Shown here one piece after another: positions 47,326-56,094 of a DNA stretch of 64,000 bases; within the stretch, counting starts at the first letter, position 1; each line of letters begins with the position of its first letter. Position numbers and translations under genes: made by a program. Source of the DNA: Anaerolineae bacterium (GTDB taxonomy: Bacteria; Chloroflexota; Anaerolineae; Aggregatilineales; Phototrophicaceae); contig JAJEAA010000007.1 in NCBI GenBank assembly GCA_022824365.1, positions 22,431 to 86,430 on the forward strand, in the 5' to 3' direction. Under the pieces are notes generated by a model. That model had not been told where the DNA came from. It made no database searches and was given only the letters and a program-made list of their open reading frames with translations.

Positions 47326-49119
47326 ATGATGATGAGAGTATCTGTGTTGATCTTAGTTGTTTGCCTCGCGGTTGGGTTTCCACTGACCGCGCAGGAAGCG
47401 GAAGAAGCGCCGGGGCCGGGGCTGGGCGGCATAGTGATAGATGGCAGCACCGCAGGAGACCCGGCCACCTTCAACCCACTGATCGGCGGTGATACGGCTT
47501 CGAGCGCGGTCTACGGTTGGCTGTATCCCCCCATTATTGGCGTGAGTCCATTTACCGGCTTGGAAGAACCTAATCTGGCCGGCGCGATGGCATCGGGCTG
47601 GGAGTACGATGAGAGTGGCACGGTGCTGACGATCCAACTGCGTGAAGACATCAGTTGGAATGACGGGACGCCGATTACGTCGGCGGATTATATGTGGTCG
47701 ATCGAAGCGGTGCGGAGCGGCGAGATTGATAGTCCGCGCGCGGGCATTTTTGAGACGATGGCCGATGGCACGCCGGCCGGCGGCAATATCGTCAGCATTG
47801 AAGCGCCGGACGACTATACGGTGGTGGTAACCTTCCGCGAAGCCGACTGCATCTCGTTCAGCGATGTGAACGATGTGACGCCGGTGCCGGCGCATGTCTT
47901 TTCGGAGCTATATGGCGATGACTACGGCGCGATGGCGGACGAGCCGCGGCGCATCCCGACGGTCTCCTTCGGCGCCTTCAAGGATGTCGAATTTGCCGCT
48001 GGCGAGCGTATCAGCTTACTCGCCGATCAGTCTTATCCCGATACCATTCTGGGATTTGTCAGCCCGTCGGAGGCGGTGACGCTGCAGGTGGCGGATGAGA
48101 ATGTGGAGACGGAGCGCTTCATCGGCGGCGAGCTCAGCATTCTGGCTGTGCCGGCGACGCGTCAGGAAGAATTCCGAACAGACGAGAAACTGTTGGAGTT
48201 CCCCCGTTTCGAATTCACCGGCAATGGCTTTACTTTCTTCGGCATGAACCATGCCAACCCGGACAATCCGCAGCCCGGTTTCGATGAAGAAGGAAACCTG
48301 ATACCGCAAGAGCCGCATCCCGTGCTCGGCGATGTGCTGGTGCGGCAGGCGATATCGCACGCGGTCGATATGGATGCGCTGATCGAAGGCATTCGCGATG
48401 GCAACGGCGTCAAGGTGGCGACTCACACGATCCCGACGTCCTGGGTTTACAACCCGGAATTGCAATACGAATACAATCCGGATTTGGCGATGGAGAAGCT
48501 AACGCAGGCGGGGTGGATCGACCACGATGACGACCCGAATACGGCGCGCATCTGCGAAGATTGTTTGTTCGCGCGCGAAGTTGACGCCGACTACAACGGC
48601 AGCGACTTGACTTTGGACTTGCATGTGCCGGCCGGCTCGGAGGTAGGCGAGCAGATGGGTTTGTTCTTCCAAGCCGAGATGAACAAGGTTGGCTTCAACG
48701 CGATATTCGAGGCGATTGATTGGGGCAGCGCCTTTTTGCCGGAGTTGACCGGGCAGACCTTCGATATGAACATGCTGGGCTGGAGCCTTGGGCTGCCGGT
48801 CGATCCCGATATTTCGTCGTTTTACTATCCGGAAGTGGATGTGCCGGGCTCGGGGTTCAACTTCGTGTCCTATTACAATGCCGAGTTGATCGAGTTGAAT
48901 GATCAGGCGCGCGTTGTCCCCGGTTGCGATACCGAGACGCGGTCGGAGCTATATGGGCGCGTGCAGGAGATCCTCTTCAACGACATGCCCTATTTCTACA
49001 TGTACGTGTCGGAAGCGATGACGGCAGTATTGCCGGGCACGAGGAATTGGAATCCGACGCCCTACTCGCGCACGTATTCGACTGACGCCTGGGTATCGCC
49101 CGCGGTCGCGATGCCATAA
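47326..49119 (+). CDS. Peptide/nickel-type ABC transporter substrate-binding protein (SBP_bac_5)
   Basis: A 597-residue extracellular binding protein of the dipeptide/oligopeptide class. After the signal peptide (MMMRVSVLILVVCLAVGFPL) the mature part has FNPLIGGDTASSAV, LREDISWNDGTPITSADYMWSIEAV (family hallmark), VRQAISHAVDMDALI and YMYVSEAMTAVLPGTRNW at the end. An AAAGGG site precedes the ATG at 47326. A terminator-like hairpin separates it from the permeases. The ligand could be peptides, sugars or opines, and is not predictable. Confidence 0.88.
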   Translation: MMMRVSVLILVVCLAVGFPLTAQEAEEAPGPGLGGIVIDGSTAGDPATFNPLIGGDTASSAVYGWLYPPIIGVSPFTGLEEPNLAGAMASGWEYDESGTVLTIQLREDISWNDGTPITSADYMWSIEAVRSGEIDSPRAGIFETMADGTPAGGNIVSIEAPDDYTVVVTFREADCISFSDVNDVTPVPAHVFSELYGDDYGAMADEPRRIPTVSFGAFKDVEFAAGERISLLADQSYPDTILGFVSPSEAVTLQVADENVETERFIGGELSILAVPATRQEEFRTDEKLLEFPRFEFTGNGFTFFGMNHANPDNPQPGFDEEGNLIPQEPHPVLGDVLVRQAISHAVDMDALIEGIRDGNGVKVATHTIPTSWVYNPELQYEYNPDLAMEKLTQAGWIDHDDDPNTARICEDCLFAREVDADYNGSDLTLDLHVPAGSEVGEQMGLFFQAEMNKVGFNAIFEAIDWGSAFLPELTGQTFDMNMLGWSLGLPVDPDISSFYYPEVDVPGSGFNFVSYYNAELIELNDQARVVPGCDTETRSELYGRVQEILFNDMPYFYMYVSEAMTAVLPGTRNWNPTPYSRTYSTDAWVSPAVAMP

Positions 49120-49136
49120 GAGACTGCAACCGATGG

Positions 49137-49170
49137 CTGCCAGGGGATTGCCCTCCTCTGGCAGTTTTGT
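49137..49170 (+). terminator. Stem-loop between binding-protein and permease genes (peptide-type operon)
   Basis: CTGCCAG (49137-49143) pairs with CTGGCAG (49158-49164), followed by TTTTGT. It resembles a Rho-independent terminator placed inside the operon, 28 nt before the permease start. Confidence 0.7.
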
Positions 49171-49197
49171 ATTGTCTTGGCTAGAGAGTTAGTCTGA

Positions 49198-50262
49198 ATG
49201 CAGCAGTACATCGTCCGGCGCCTTTTGCAAGCCATACCCACTTTGTTCGGCATCACGCTGGTGGTTTATTTCATCATGCTGTTGGCGCCGGGGGATCCAG
49301 TCTCGATATTGGCATTCGACCCAACCCTGCGTCAAGATGAGCGCGAGCGGCTGGCCATGCGGCTTGGCGTCAACGATCCCTTCTTCGTCCAGTATTTGCG
49401 CTGGTTGGTTGGCGATGACTGGATGATGGTGGACAGCAATTATGACGGCGAGCTTGATGCCTGGGGCGACAATTACGGAATCCTGCGGGGCGACTTCGGC
49501 AGCTCATTCAAATTTCGCGGTTCGAATCCATTGACTTTGATTGGCGAGCGTCTGGGCGCGACGATTGAACTCAACCTCTTCGTGCTGGTATTTGGCTTGA
49601 GCGGCGGCTTGCTGGTCGGGGTTTTGGCGGCGGTATATCGAGGCAGAACTTTTGACCGGTTAACGCGGATATTCGCTGTCCTGGGCGTATCCGTGCCGGT
49701 ATTTTTTTTGGGCTACCTGTTGCTGCTGTTCTTCGGGATATTCCTGCCGCGCTTTTTGGAGGGTTATGGCATTGGCACCGGGCGGCCCATTTTGCCAATG
49801 GGAGGACGTTGCCCGCCGATTCGCGGCGGCTGTCCGGACATAGTAGAACGGCTCCACTATTTGATCCTGCCAGTAGCGACCAGCGCGCTGGGCGGCATCG
49901 CCGGCTGGTCACGCTTCATGCGCGCCTCAATGCTGGACACCATAAATAGCGATTACGTGCGCACTGCATTTGCCAAAGGCTTGCCGACCCGTCTGGTCTG
50001 GTATCGGCACGCTTTCCGCAACGCGATTAGTCCGATGACGGTATTTCTGGGACCAGCGTTCCTCTCTCTGATTGGCGGCTCCGTCGTCATTGAGCGAATA
50101 TTCACCTGGCCCGGGGTGGGCTTGCTCTTGTTTGACGCGCTCTTGAGCCGCGATTACCCGGTCATAATGGCGAGTGTTGTTATCGGGTCGGTTTTGGCGA
50201 TTGCCGGATTGTTGCTCTCCGATATCTTGCACGCGCTTTTTGACCCGAGAATTCGCTATTAA
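49198..50262 (+). CDS. Peptide-type ABC transporter permease DppB-like
   Basis: A 354-residue inner-membrane permease. The N-terminal YIVRRLLQAIPTLFGITLVVY is the hallmark of DppB/OppB, followed by PGDPVSIL; later segments include GVLAAVYRGRTFDRL and RASMLDTINSDYVRTAFAKGL (EAA-like loop). A 60-residue hydrophilic insert lies between helices 1 and 2 (DWMMVDSNYDGELDAWGDN), longer than in E. coli DppB. Its partner gene starts 16 nt after it stops. Confidence 0.88.
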   Translation: MQQYIVRRLLQAIPTLFGITLVVYFIMLLAPGDPVSILAFDPTLRQDERERLAMRLGVNDPFFVQYLRWLVGDDWMMVDSNYDGELDAWGDNYGILRGDFGSSFKFRGSNPLTLIGERLGATIELNLFVLVFGLSGGLLVGVLAAVYRGRTFDRLTRIFAVLGVSVPVFFLGYLLLLFFGIFLPRFLEGYGIGTGRPILPMGGRCPPIRGGCPDIVERLHYLILPVATSALGGIAGWSRFMRASMLDTINSDYVRTAFAKGLPTRLVWYRHAFRNAISPMTVFLGPAFLSLIGGSVVIERIFTWPGVGLLLFDALLSRDYPVIMASVVIGSVLAIAGLLLSDILHALFDPRIRY

Positions 50263-50278
50263 GAGGCGGCGCCAATTC

Positions 50279-51199
50279 ATGAGTACGGAAGATCGCGCGG
50301 CGGTCGCCAAGTTAAAGCGCGAAGGGGAAGCCGAGTATACGCCATCGCTGACGATGTGGCAGCGGGCGCTGCGCCGCATTCGGCATGACCGCCCGACCGT
50401 GTTCTCGCTTTTCACCCTGCTCGCGCTAGCGATCATCTCATTCGCCGCGCCAAACATCAGCGCCGCATTTCAGATTGATCCATACACGCAGGATTTGCGC
50501 AACAATTACGCGGGCATATTCACCGAAGGGCATCCCCTGGGAACAGACGAGCTGGGACGGGATCACCTCAGTCGGCTGCTTTTCGGCGGGCAGATAGCCC
50601 TAGGCATTGCTTTCACGGCCGCATTCCTGTCGCTGGGCATCGGCGTGGCGGTAGGGTTGTTTGCTGGTTATTTTGGCGGCAAACTGGATGATTTGATCAT
50701 CTGGTTCATCATCACGCTCAATGCGATACCCGCGTTATTTCTATTGATATTGATAAGCGCCTTGCTGTCGCCGGGTCCTGGCGCGCTGGTGTTCATCTTT
50801 GGTTTCCTGGGTTGGACCGGCACCACGCGTCTGGTGCGCTCGGAAGCTTACTCAATCAAAGAACAGGAATATGTTATCGCGGCTCGCGCGATCGGCGCCT
50901 CGAATTTGCGAATCATGTTCGTACATATCTTGCCCAATATGATTTCATTGCTAATCGTCGACTTGTCGCTTTCGCTAGGCAGCTTGATCCTGGCTGAGTC
51001 CACGTTGAGCTTCCTGGGCTTCGGCATTCGCGCGCCGATACCGACCTGGGGCAATATGCTCAATGGCGCGCTTGATTATACGCGCCGCGCGCCGCATCTG
51101 ATATTCTTGCCCGGTTTCTTGATCACGCTCACCGTGTTCTGCTTCTACCTTATGGGCGATGGCTTGCGCGATGCCTTCGACCCCAAGATTGCGGATTGA
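50279..51199 (+). CDS. Peptide-type ABC transporter permease DppC-like
   Basis: A 306-residue permease with a soluble N-terminal part and six hydrophobic segments. The EAA-type loop is VRSEAYSIKEQEYVIAARAIGAS (about residue 190, within the family's usual pattern), and the C-terminal GLRDAFDPK is typical of DppC/OppC. The ATG at 50279 has AGAGGCGG upstream and fits the family. There is no dppD/dppF-like ATPase in the window, so the ATP-binding subunits come from elsewhere. Confidence 0.88.
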   Translation: MSTEDRAAVAKLKREGEAEYTPSLTMWQRALRRIRHDRPTVFSLFTLLALAIISFAAPNISAAFQIDPYTQDLRNNYAGIFTEGHPLGTDELGRDHLSRLLFGGQIALGIAFTAAFLSLGIGVAVGLFAGYFGGKLDDLIIWFIITLNAIPALFLLILISALLSPGPGALVFIFGFLGWTGTTRLVRSEAYSIKEQEYVIAARAIGASNLRIMFVHILPNMISLLIVDLSLSLGSLILAESTLSFLGFGIRAPIPTWGNMLNGALDYTRRAPHLIFLPGFLITLTVFCFYLMGDGLRDAFDPKIAD

Positions 51200-51236
51200 T
51201 AGCGCGCTCGGCCAGGGAGACGGGACCGAACGGCAC

Positions 51237-51265
51237 TAGACAGGCCTGAGGCGGCGTGATATTAT
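51237..51265 (+). promoter_or_regulatory. Predicted promoter of rpsT
   Basis: TAGACA (51237-51242), exactly 17 bp, then TATTAT (51260-51265). Transcription would start near 51272 and give a leader of about 87 nt. Confidence 0.6.
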
Positions 51266-51289
51266 GCTTGGTCGTATGCATGAAATCAG

Positions 51290-51305
51290 GAGGCGCAAGC
51301 GCCTC
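51290..51305 (+). promoter_or_regulatory. Hairpin in the rpsT leader
   Basis: A perfect inverted repeat GAGGCGC-AA-GCGCCTC in the 5' untranslated region of rpsT, 54 nt before the ATG. It may take part in autoregulation of S20, or only stabilise the mRNA. Confidence 0.4.
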
Positions 51306-51358
51306 GGTAACAGCTCGGAAAGGAGCGACAGGGAGCGCGGCTTCCTGGAAGTGAGATT

Positions 51359-51625
51359 ATGGCAAATCACAAATCCGCCTTAAAGCGAATCCGTCAAAAC
51401 GAAAAGAGGCGCCTGCATAACCGCGCGTATCGCAATCGCACGCGCACTTTGGTTAAGAAAGCCCGCGCCGCCATCGAAAGCGGCAACCTGGACGAGGCGC
51501 GAGAGGCGACGCGGATTGCCGCGCGGGACCTGGACAAACTCGCGAGCCGTGGAATCGCGCACAAGCGGAACGCGGCGCGGCGGAAGAGCCGCTTGATGAA
51601 ACAACTAGCGGTCCTGGAAGCTTAA
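51359..51625 (+). CDS. rpsT: 30S ribosomal protein S20
   Basis: Primary 16S rRNA-binding protein, 88 residues, very basic. It opens with MANHKSALKRIRQNEKRRLHNR, the strongest family signature, and shows the expected three-helix pattern with the RRKSRLMKQL end. Monocistronic, with promoter and terminator on either side. The leader holds a GAGGCGC/GCGCCTC hairpin. Confidence 0.97.
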   Translation: MANHKSALKRIRQNEKRRLHNRAYRNRTRTLVKKARAAIESGNLDEAREATRIAARDLDKLASRGIAHKRNAARRKSRLMKQLAVLEA

Positions 51626-51651
51626 GCTCAGAATATCGGCTTTGTCCTTGT

Positions 51652-51680
51652 GAGCCGGGCGTCGGCTCCTTCCACTTTTT
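51652..51680 (+). terminator. Rho-independent terminator after rpsT
   Basis: GAGCCG (51652-51657) pairs with CGGCTC (51663-51668) around GGCGT; a CTTCCACTTTTT stretch follows. The end overlaps the end of the convergent gene's intergenic space. Confidence 0.65.
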
Positions 51681-51682
51681 GG

Positions 51683-52933
51683 CTACATTGCCTCTATCAG
51701 ATTCAACGCGCGCTCGATTTCGGCGCGTGTATTGTATTGGCCGATGCCAATGCGCACCATGCCCGCGGGGCGATTTAAGCGCCGCATGATTTCGGGGGCA
51801 TAATAATCCCCGCTCCAGACGTATACGTGCCGCGCAGCCAGCTTGGCGGCGATTGCATCAGGCTCAATGCCGTCTTTAACCATCGCCACGGTCGGGACGC
51901 GCCAGTCGTAGCGGTCGCTATCGACGATGCCGGCAACTGTCACGCCTTTTATTGCGCGCAGTCCCTCGATAAGTTGGGTTGCCAAGTCGCGCTCATAGGC
52001 TTGCACGGCGCGCATCGCGCGCTTCAATTCCAGGCGGGCGCCTTGATAGCCCGGCAAGTCGCCAGTGCCGAAACGCTGGCCGATTGACTGCCAGTGTTCA
52101 AGGCAAGCGCGCAACCCGTTCCAGGTCTCGAAGCTGGGCGTGCCGTTTTCCCAGCGATTGGGGGCGACATCTTTCGCCGGGCGCACTTTGTAGGCTGGCA
52201 AGCTGTCGAGCAATTCTTCTCGCCCCCACATGATGCCGAGATGGGGTCCATAGAACTTGTATGAAGAGCAGAGCAAGAAGTCACAGCCGATTTCCTGGAC
52301 ATCGATCGGCAGGTGCGGGGCGCTCTGCACAGCGTCAACCACATGCAAAGCGCCGACGGCATGCGCCATGCCAGCGATCTGATTGACGGGATTGATAGTG
52401 CCGACCGCGTTCGACGCCTGCGCGGTCGCGACGATTTTCGTTCGCTCCGTGAGCGCCTCTTCAAGCGAACCCATGTCGAGAGTGCAGTCGGCGGTATGTA
52501 TGTCCACCCATTTGAGGCGCAGGCCATAATCGCGGGCGATGAGCGTCCAGGGGCTGACGTTGGCATCGTGATCCATGCGCGTCACAACGATTTCGTCGTC
52601 GGCCGACAAGGTTCTGCCAAGCGCTCGGCTCAAAGCGAAATTCAGCGAGGTCATATTGGGACCGATGACGATCTCGTTGGGGCTGGCGGCATTGAGGAAG
52701 TTCGCTATGCCTTGACGCGCGCGAGAGACCATATCGTCGTTGCGGCGGCTGGTCGCGAATTGTCCGCCCGAGTTGGCGTTCATCGTCAGGTAATATTGTG
52801 TTACCGCGTCCATCACGGCGCGCGGCACCTGAGTACCAGCCGGGTTATCGAGAAAGATTGGCAGAGCGCCGTCTTCCGCGGGGATTTGCAGCGATGGGAA
52901 TAGCTGGCGTATTTCATCTACGAGAAAGCTCAT
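51683..52933 (-). CDS. Cysteine desulfurase-like PLP aminotransferase-fold protein
   Basis: A 416-residue class V PLP protein of the cysteine-desulfurase-like group (the TIGR01976-type, not IscS). It begins FLDNPAGTQVPRAVMDAV, and has VTRMDHDANVSPW, VDAVQSAPHLPIDVQ and SSYKFYGPHLG with the PLP lysine. The flexible loop cysteine of IscS/SufS is not seen, so S-mobilising activity is unproven. GAGG lies 8 nt before the ATG at 52933. It might act as a selenocysteine-lyase-like or amino-acid-converting enzyme. Confidence 0.8.
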   Translation of the reverse strand: MSFLVDEIRQLFPSLQIPAEDGALPIFLDNPAGTQVPRAVMDAVTQYYLTMNANSGGQFATSRRNDDMVSRARQGIANFLNAASPNEIVIGPNMTSLNFALSRALGRTLSADDEIVVTRMDHDANVSPWTLIARDYGLRLKWVDIHTADCTLDMGSLEEALTERTKIVATAQASNAVGTINPVNQIAGMAHAVGALHVVDAVQSAPHLPIDVQEIGCDFLLCSSYKFYGPHLGIMWGREELLDSLPAYKVRPAKDVAPNRWENGTPSFETWNGLRACLEHWQSIGQRFGTGDLPGYQGARLELKRAMRAVQAYERDLATQLIEGLRAIKGVTVAGIVDSDRYDWRVPTVAMVKDGIEPDAIAAKLAARHVYVWSGDYYAPEIMRRLNRPAGMVRIGIGQYNTRAEIERALNLIEAM

Positions 52934-53006
52934 TAGGTTGACCTCACCGGACCAATACATAAGGAACTAAACAGGACAAGACTATAATTCAGGCGGGGGG
53001 TATGAT

Positions 53007-53768
53007 TCAAGCCCGCTGGTCTTCAATGCAGTTGCGGATTCGCTTTGCGAGCTGCAGGAATTCGCGCTTGTAAATCATCTCCGCCGAGCGTGGGCGCGGC
53101 AAGTCAATTGGGATATCGGCGACCAGCGCGCCCGGACGGCGCGACATCACGATAACGCGATCGGCGAGCAGCACGGCTTCGTTGATATCGTGCGTGACCA
53201 GAATAATCGTCTGGCGGGAGCGGGCTCTGAGGCGCAGCAATTCCAGGCTGAGCGCTTCCCGGGTCAAGGCGTCCAGCGCGGCAAAAGGCTCATCGAGGAG
53301 CCAGACCTGCGGCTGCTGGACGATGACACGGCCGAGAGAGACGCGCTGCGCCATACCGCCGGATAACTCGGCCGGGTAGGCGAGTTCAAAGTTCTCGAGG
53401 TTGAGCTGCGGCAGCAATTTACGTACAGCCCCGTACCTTTCCGGTCGCGACATGCCCGCGACTTCCAGAGGCAAGGCGATATTATCCAATACAGTGCGCC
53501 AGGGCATGAGATTCGTATCCTGGAACATGATGGCAGCCTCAGCCAAGGGACGCTGGATGAGTTCGCGGTCGCAGTAGGCGGCGCCGGCCGATGGCGAGAG
53601 CAAACCCGCCAGCACTCGTATCAAGGTGCTCTTGCCGCAACCGCTGGGACCCAGCAAGCAGACGAATTGATCGTCCGCTACTTCAAAGGAAATCGGACCC
53701 AGAGCCGGCAGCAAGTCGCCGGCGGGGCCGGGGAAGCTGACTTCGATGTTTTCAACGCTAAGTCTCAC
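53007..53768 (-). CDS. ABC transporter ATP-binding protein of the putative riboflavin importer
   Basis: ATPase of an NMT1/THI5-type importer (253 residues). Motifs are Walker A GPSGCGKST, signature LSGGMAQR, Walker B VWLLDEPFAALD and the switch VTHDINEA. This is the nitrate/sulfonate/taurine-like family. It overlaps the binding-protein gene by 4 nt and is the last gene of the riboswitch-controlled unit, so its substrate is expected to be a flavin or precursor. Confidence 0.88.
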   Translation of the reverse strand: MRLSVENIEVSFPGPAGDLLPALGPISFEVADDQFVCLLGPSGCGKSTLIRVLAGLLSPSAGAAYCDRELIQRPLAEAAIMFQDTNLMPWRTVLDNIALPLEVAGMSRPERYGAVRKLLPQLNLENFELAYPAELSGGMAQRVSLGRVIVQQPQVWLLDEPFAALDALTREALSLELLRLRARSRQTIILVTHDINEAVLLADRVIVMSRRPGALVADIPIDLPRPRSAEMIYKREFLQLAKRIRNCIEDQRA

Positions 53769-54898
53769 TCGTCGCTGACCGCCAGAAACTCATTGGAAAA
53801 GGCGGCATCCAAATCGCCGAGTTCTTCGCCCAGCAGGTTCATCAAAGCAAGTGTATCGCGCATGGCTTCCCAGGATGCCAGGTCGCTGAAGCCAAGCGCA
53901 TCGGCATCCCACAGGTCGATAGAATTCAGCAGCACATGGAATTGCGCCAGCGCAGCGCCATCGAATTGTTCTGACAGTTCTTCCGCAAGCGCTCGGCGGC
54001 TCGCGGCAACTTCCGAACGGGTCGGATTGTCGGCGAGGAATTCTTGCTGTTGGGCGGCGGCATCGGTCAAGGCAACGACTAGCGCATCATCGGCGGGAAG
54101 CGTATCCACATAAGGCAGGCTCGCCAGATAGGCGGCGGCTGGATTATCAATCGTGATTTGCAGGGCGTCGCGCAGAGCGCCAACCATGCGGGCGATCTGA
54201 GCCGGCGATTCCTCCAAAAGGCCGCGATTGACGATGAGACCGTTGGATACCAGATCGACTTGGGAGGCTACCATGATCAGGCCGACATCGTCCAGGTCGC
54301 CGCATTCGCCTGCAGCAGCGAGGTTGCGAATCTGCAGCGGCTCATTATTGGCATAAACCATGGCCGCGTCCACCGCGCCGAGACAGAAGACTTCCGGAGC
54401 GTTGAAGCCGATCTCGTTGAGTTCGATGTCGGTTTCGTTCAAGCCAGCGCTTGTGAGCAGCGTGGTTAGTCCGCTGTAACTGGCGCCGAAGCGACCCGGG
54501 ATGCCAACTCGAAGTCCGCGCAGCGCGCCAAGATCGCTCAGATCCAGGTCGCTGGCGTGAACCAGAGCGACCGGATATTGCTGGAACCATTCAAAAACGT
54601 AGACCACATCGCGGCCGCGCGAGCGCGCCAGAATCACTTGCTCGCCACTGACAATGCCGTAGTTGGCCTGCCTAACCGCGACGAGGTCCAGGACTTCAGG
54701 TTCCTGTAAATGTTCCAGCGCCACATCAAAGCCGGCCTCGGAGAATACGTCGTGCTGGATGCCCAGATAAAATGGGGCGAATTGCACATTCGGGATGAAG
54801 GTGAGCAAGATGCGTTCGTTGGTCACATCAGCTTGCGCGCCGACCAGCGATGTTAACAGCAGAGCGACGATTGTGGCGAATCTTCTGAGAGTGAGCAT
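53765..54898 (-). CDS. ribY: NMT1/THI5-like substrate-binding protein of the putative riboflavin importer
   Basis: Exported binding protein, 377 residues, with a signal peptide (about residues 1-23) and the NMT1/SBP-like fold: FIPNVQFAPFYLGIQHDVFSEAGFDV and GIVSGEQVILARSRG, IPGRFGASYSGL, and a long C-terminal helical region rich in Asp/Leu. THI5-like proteins of this kind normally bind pyrimidines or taurine. Downstream of an FMN riboswitch they are known as RibY-type riboflavin-binding proteins, and that is the likely role here. Confidence 0.82.
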   Translation of the reverse strand: MLTLRRFATIVALLLTSLVGAQADVTNERILLTFIPNVQFAPFYLGIQHDVFSEAGFDVALEHLQEPEVLDLVAVRQANYGIVSGEQVILARSRGRDVVYVFEWFQQYPVALVHASDLDLSDLGALRGLRVGIPGRFGASYSGLTTLLTSAGLNETDIELNEIGFNAPEVFCLGAVDAAMVYANNEPLQIRNLAAAGECGDLDDVGLIMVASQVDLVSNGLIVNRGLLEESPAQIARMVGALRDALQITIDNPAAAYLASLPYVDTLPADDALVVALTDAAAQQQEFLADNPTRSEVAASRRALAEELSEQFDGAALAQFHVLLNSIDLWDADALGFSDLASWEAMRDTLALMNLLGEELGDLDAAFSNEFLAVSDE

Positions 54899-54930
54899 GG
54901 AATCTGTAGATCTCCTAAATCAGTTTCGAA

Positions 54931-55740
54931 TCAAGACGCGGCGCGCCGCTGCCAAACAAGGAAACGCCATTCCACCAGCGCCACCAAGCCGTACAAACTC
55001 AGGGCGATGACCGTCATGGTCAGCACGGTCACGACGACGAGCGGCGTATTGTATTGGCTGCGCGCCATGATGACCAAGACGCCCAAACCGCTGCCTGACC
55101 CGACGAACTCGCCAACAACAGCGCCAATGACCGCCAGGGTCGCGCTCGTTTTCAAGCCAGCGAGAATGACAGGCAGCGCGGAAGGGAGCTCCAAAAGTCT
55201 GAAGGTAAGCCAGGGACCGGCGTTGAGCGAACGCATCAGATCGCGCAATGGGGGCGAAACGCTCCGTATCCCGACGATAGCATTCACAAGCGCAGGGAAG
55301 AATACGATGACGGCGGTGGTGACAATTTTGCTGCTGGGTCCCGTGCCGAACCAGATGATAAGCAGGGGCGCATAAGCCACGATCGGCGTGGACTGAAAGG
55401 CGACAATAATGGGAGACAGGACGTATTCAAGCAGGGGCGCTTTGGCGATGGCGTATCCGAGGACCAGCCCAATCCCGACGCCGAGAAGCAGCCCGTACAT
55501 CATCTCCCCGAGCGTCGTCATGGTGTGCTTGGCCAACGTGCCGTCGGCGAGGGCAGCAGTGAAGGCAGCGTAAACATCGGCCGGCGGCGGGACGAGTATC
55601 CGCGAGATAATTTGCCGCTCGGTGACCCCTTGCCAGAGTAGGAGCAGCAAAAGGACTGTCAAGAACGGCGACAGGCGGCGCAAGATAATCTGGCGCTTTC
55701 GACCGGTTGAGAACTCTGCGACTTTGCCATTGGTTTGCAT
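54931..55740 (-). CDS. ribX: ABC transporter permease of the putative riboflavin importer
   Basis: Membrane subunit of the same importer, 269 residues from the ATG at 55740 (GGAAG about 8 nt upstream); an ORF start at 55797 is unlikely, since it sits in the leader. It has about six hydrophobic segments and the EAA-like loop LRDLMRSLNAGPWLTFRLLELPSALP (about residue 178), as in TauC/SsuC. It is first in the operon, directly behind the FMN riboswitch. Confidence 0.86.
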   Translation of the reverse strand: MQTNGKVAEFSTGRKRQIILRRLSPFLTVLLLLLLWQGVTERQIISRILVPPPADVYAAFTAALADGTLAKHTMTTLGEMMYGLLLGVGIGLVLGYAIAKAPLLEYVLSPIIVAFQSTPIVAYAPLLIIWFGTGPSSKIVTTAVIVFFPALVNAIVGIRSVSPPLRDLMRSLNAGPWLTFRLLELPSALPVILAGLKTSATLAVIGAVVGEFVGSGSGLGVLVIMARSQYNTPLVVVTVLTMTVIALSLYGLVALVEWRFLVWQRRAAS

Positions 55741-55864
55741 ATCGCGCTTCCAGGTTTGCCTCGCTGAGGAAGGGCGATACACGAAGCGGAGCGCCACAGC
55801 ATTGTGCGATGAGCGGACGCATGAATCGTATATCTAACCGAGCAAGCTGCCGGCGGCCTGCTGA

Positions 55865-56035
55865 CCCTTCTCCCATCCGGACTATCACCGTCGGCTCCGG
55901 AATCTCACCGGAATCCACCTGCTCAGCGATTGGCTGAGATGTATCGCCGCTTGCGCAGCGATACTCAGGGTCACGGGCTTGGCATGACAAAACATGCATC
56001 ACCGCCGGTAGGGACTTTCACCCTGCCCCGAAGGT
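55865..56035 (-). promoter_or_regulatory. FMN riboswitch (RFN element)
   Basis: On the minus strand the conserved RFN core can be read in order: closing stem CCTTC/GAAGG, GGGGCAGGGTGAAA, TCCCTACCGGCGGTGA, AGCCCGTGA, GGTGGATTCCGGTGAGATTCCGGAGCC, GACGGTGATAGTCCGGATGGGAGAAGG. The expression platform between 55864 and 55740 holds a GC-rich possible hairpin but no U-tract, so control may be translational. It responds to FMN and in most bacteria represses riboflavin synthesis or uptake genes. Confidence 0.95.
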
Positions 56036-56094
56036 TGGTTGAGATTTTCAGTGAAGCCAGTATAGCAGAAGAGGGACGCAAATCAAACGGAAGC

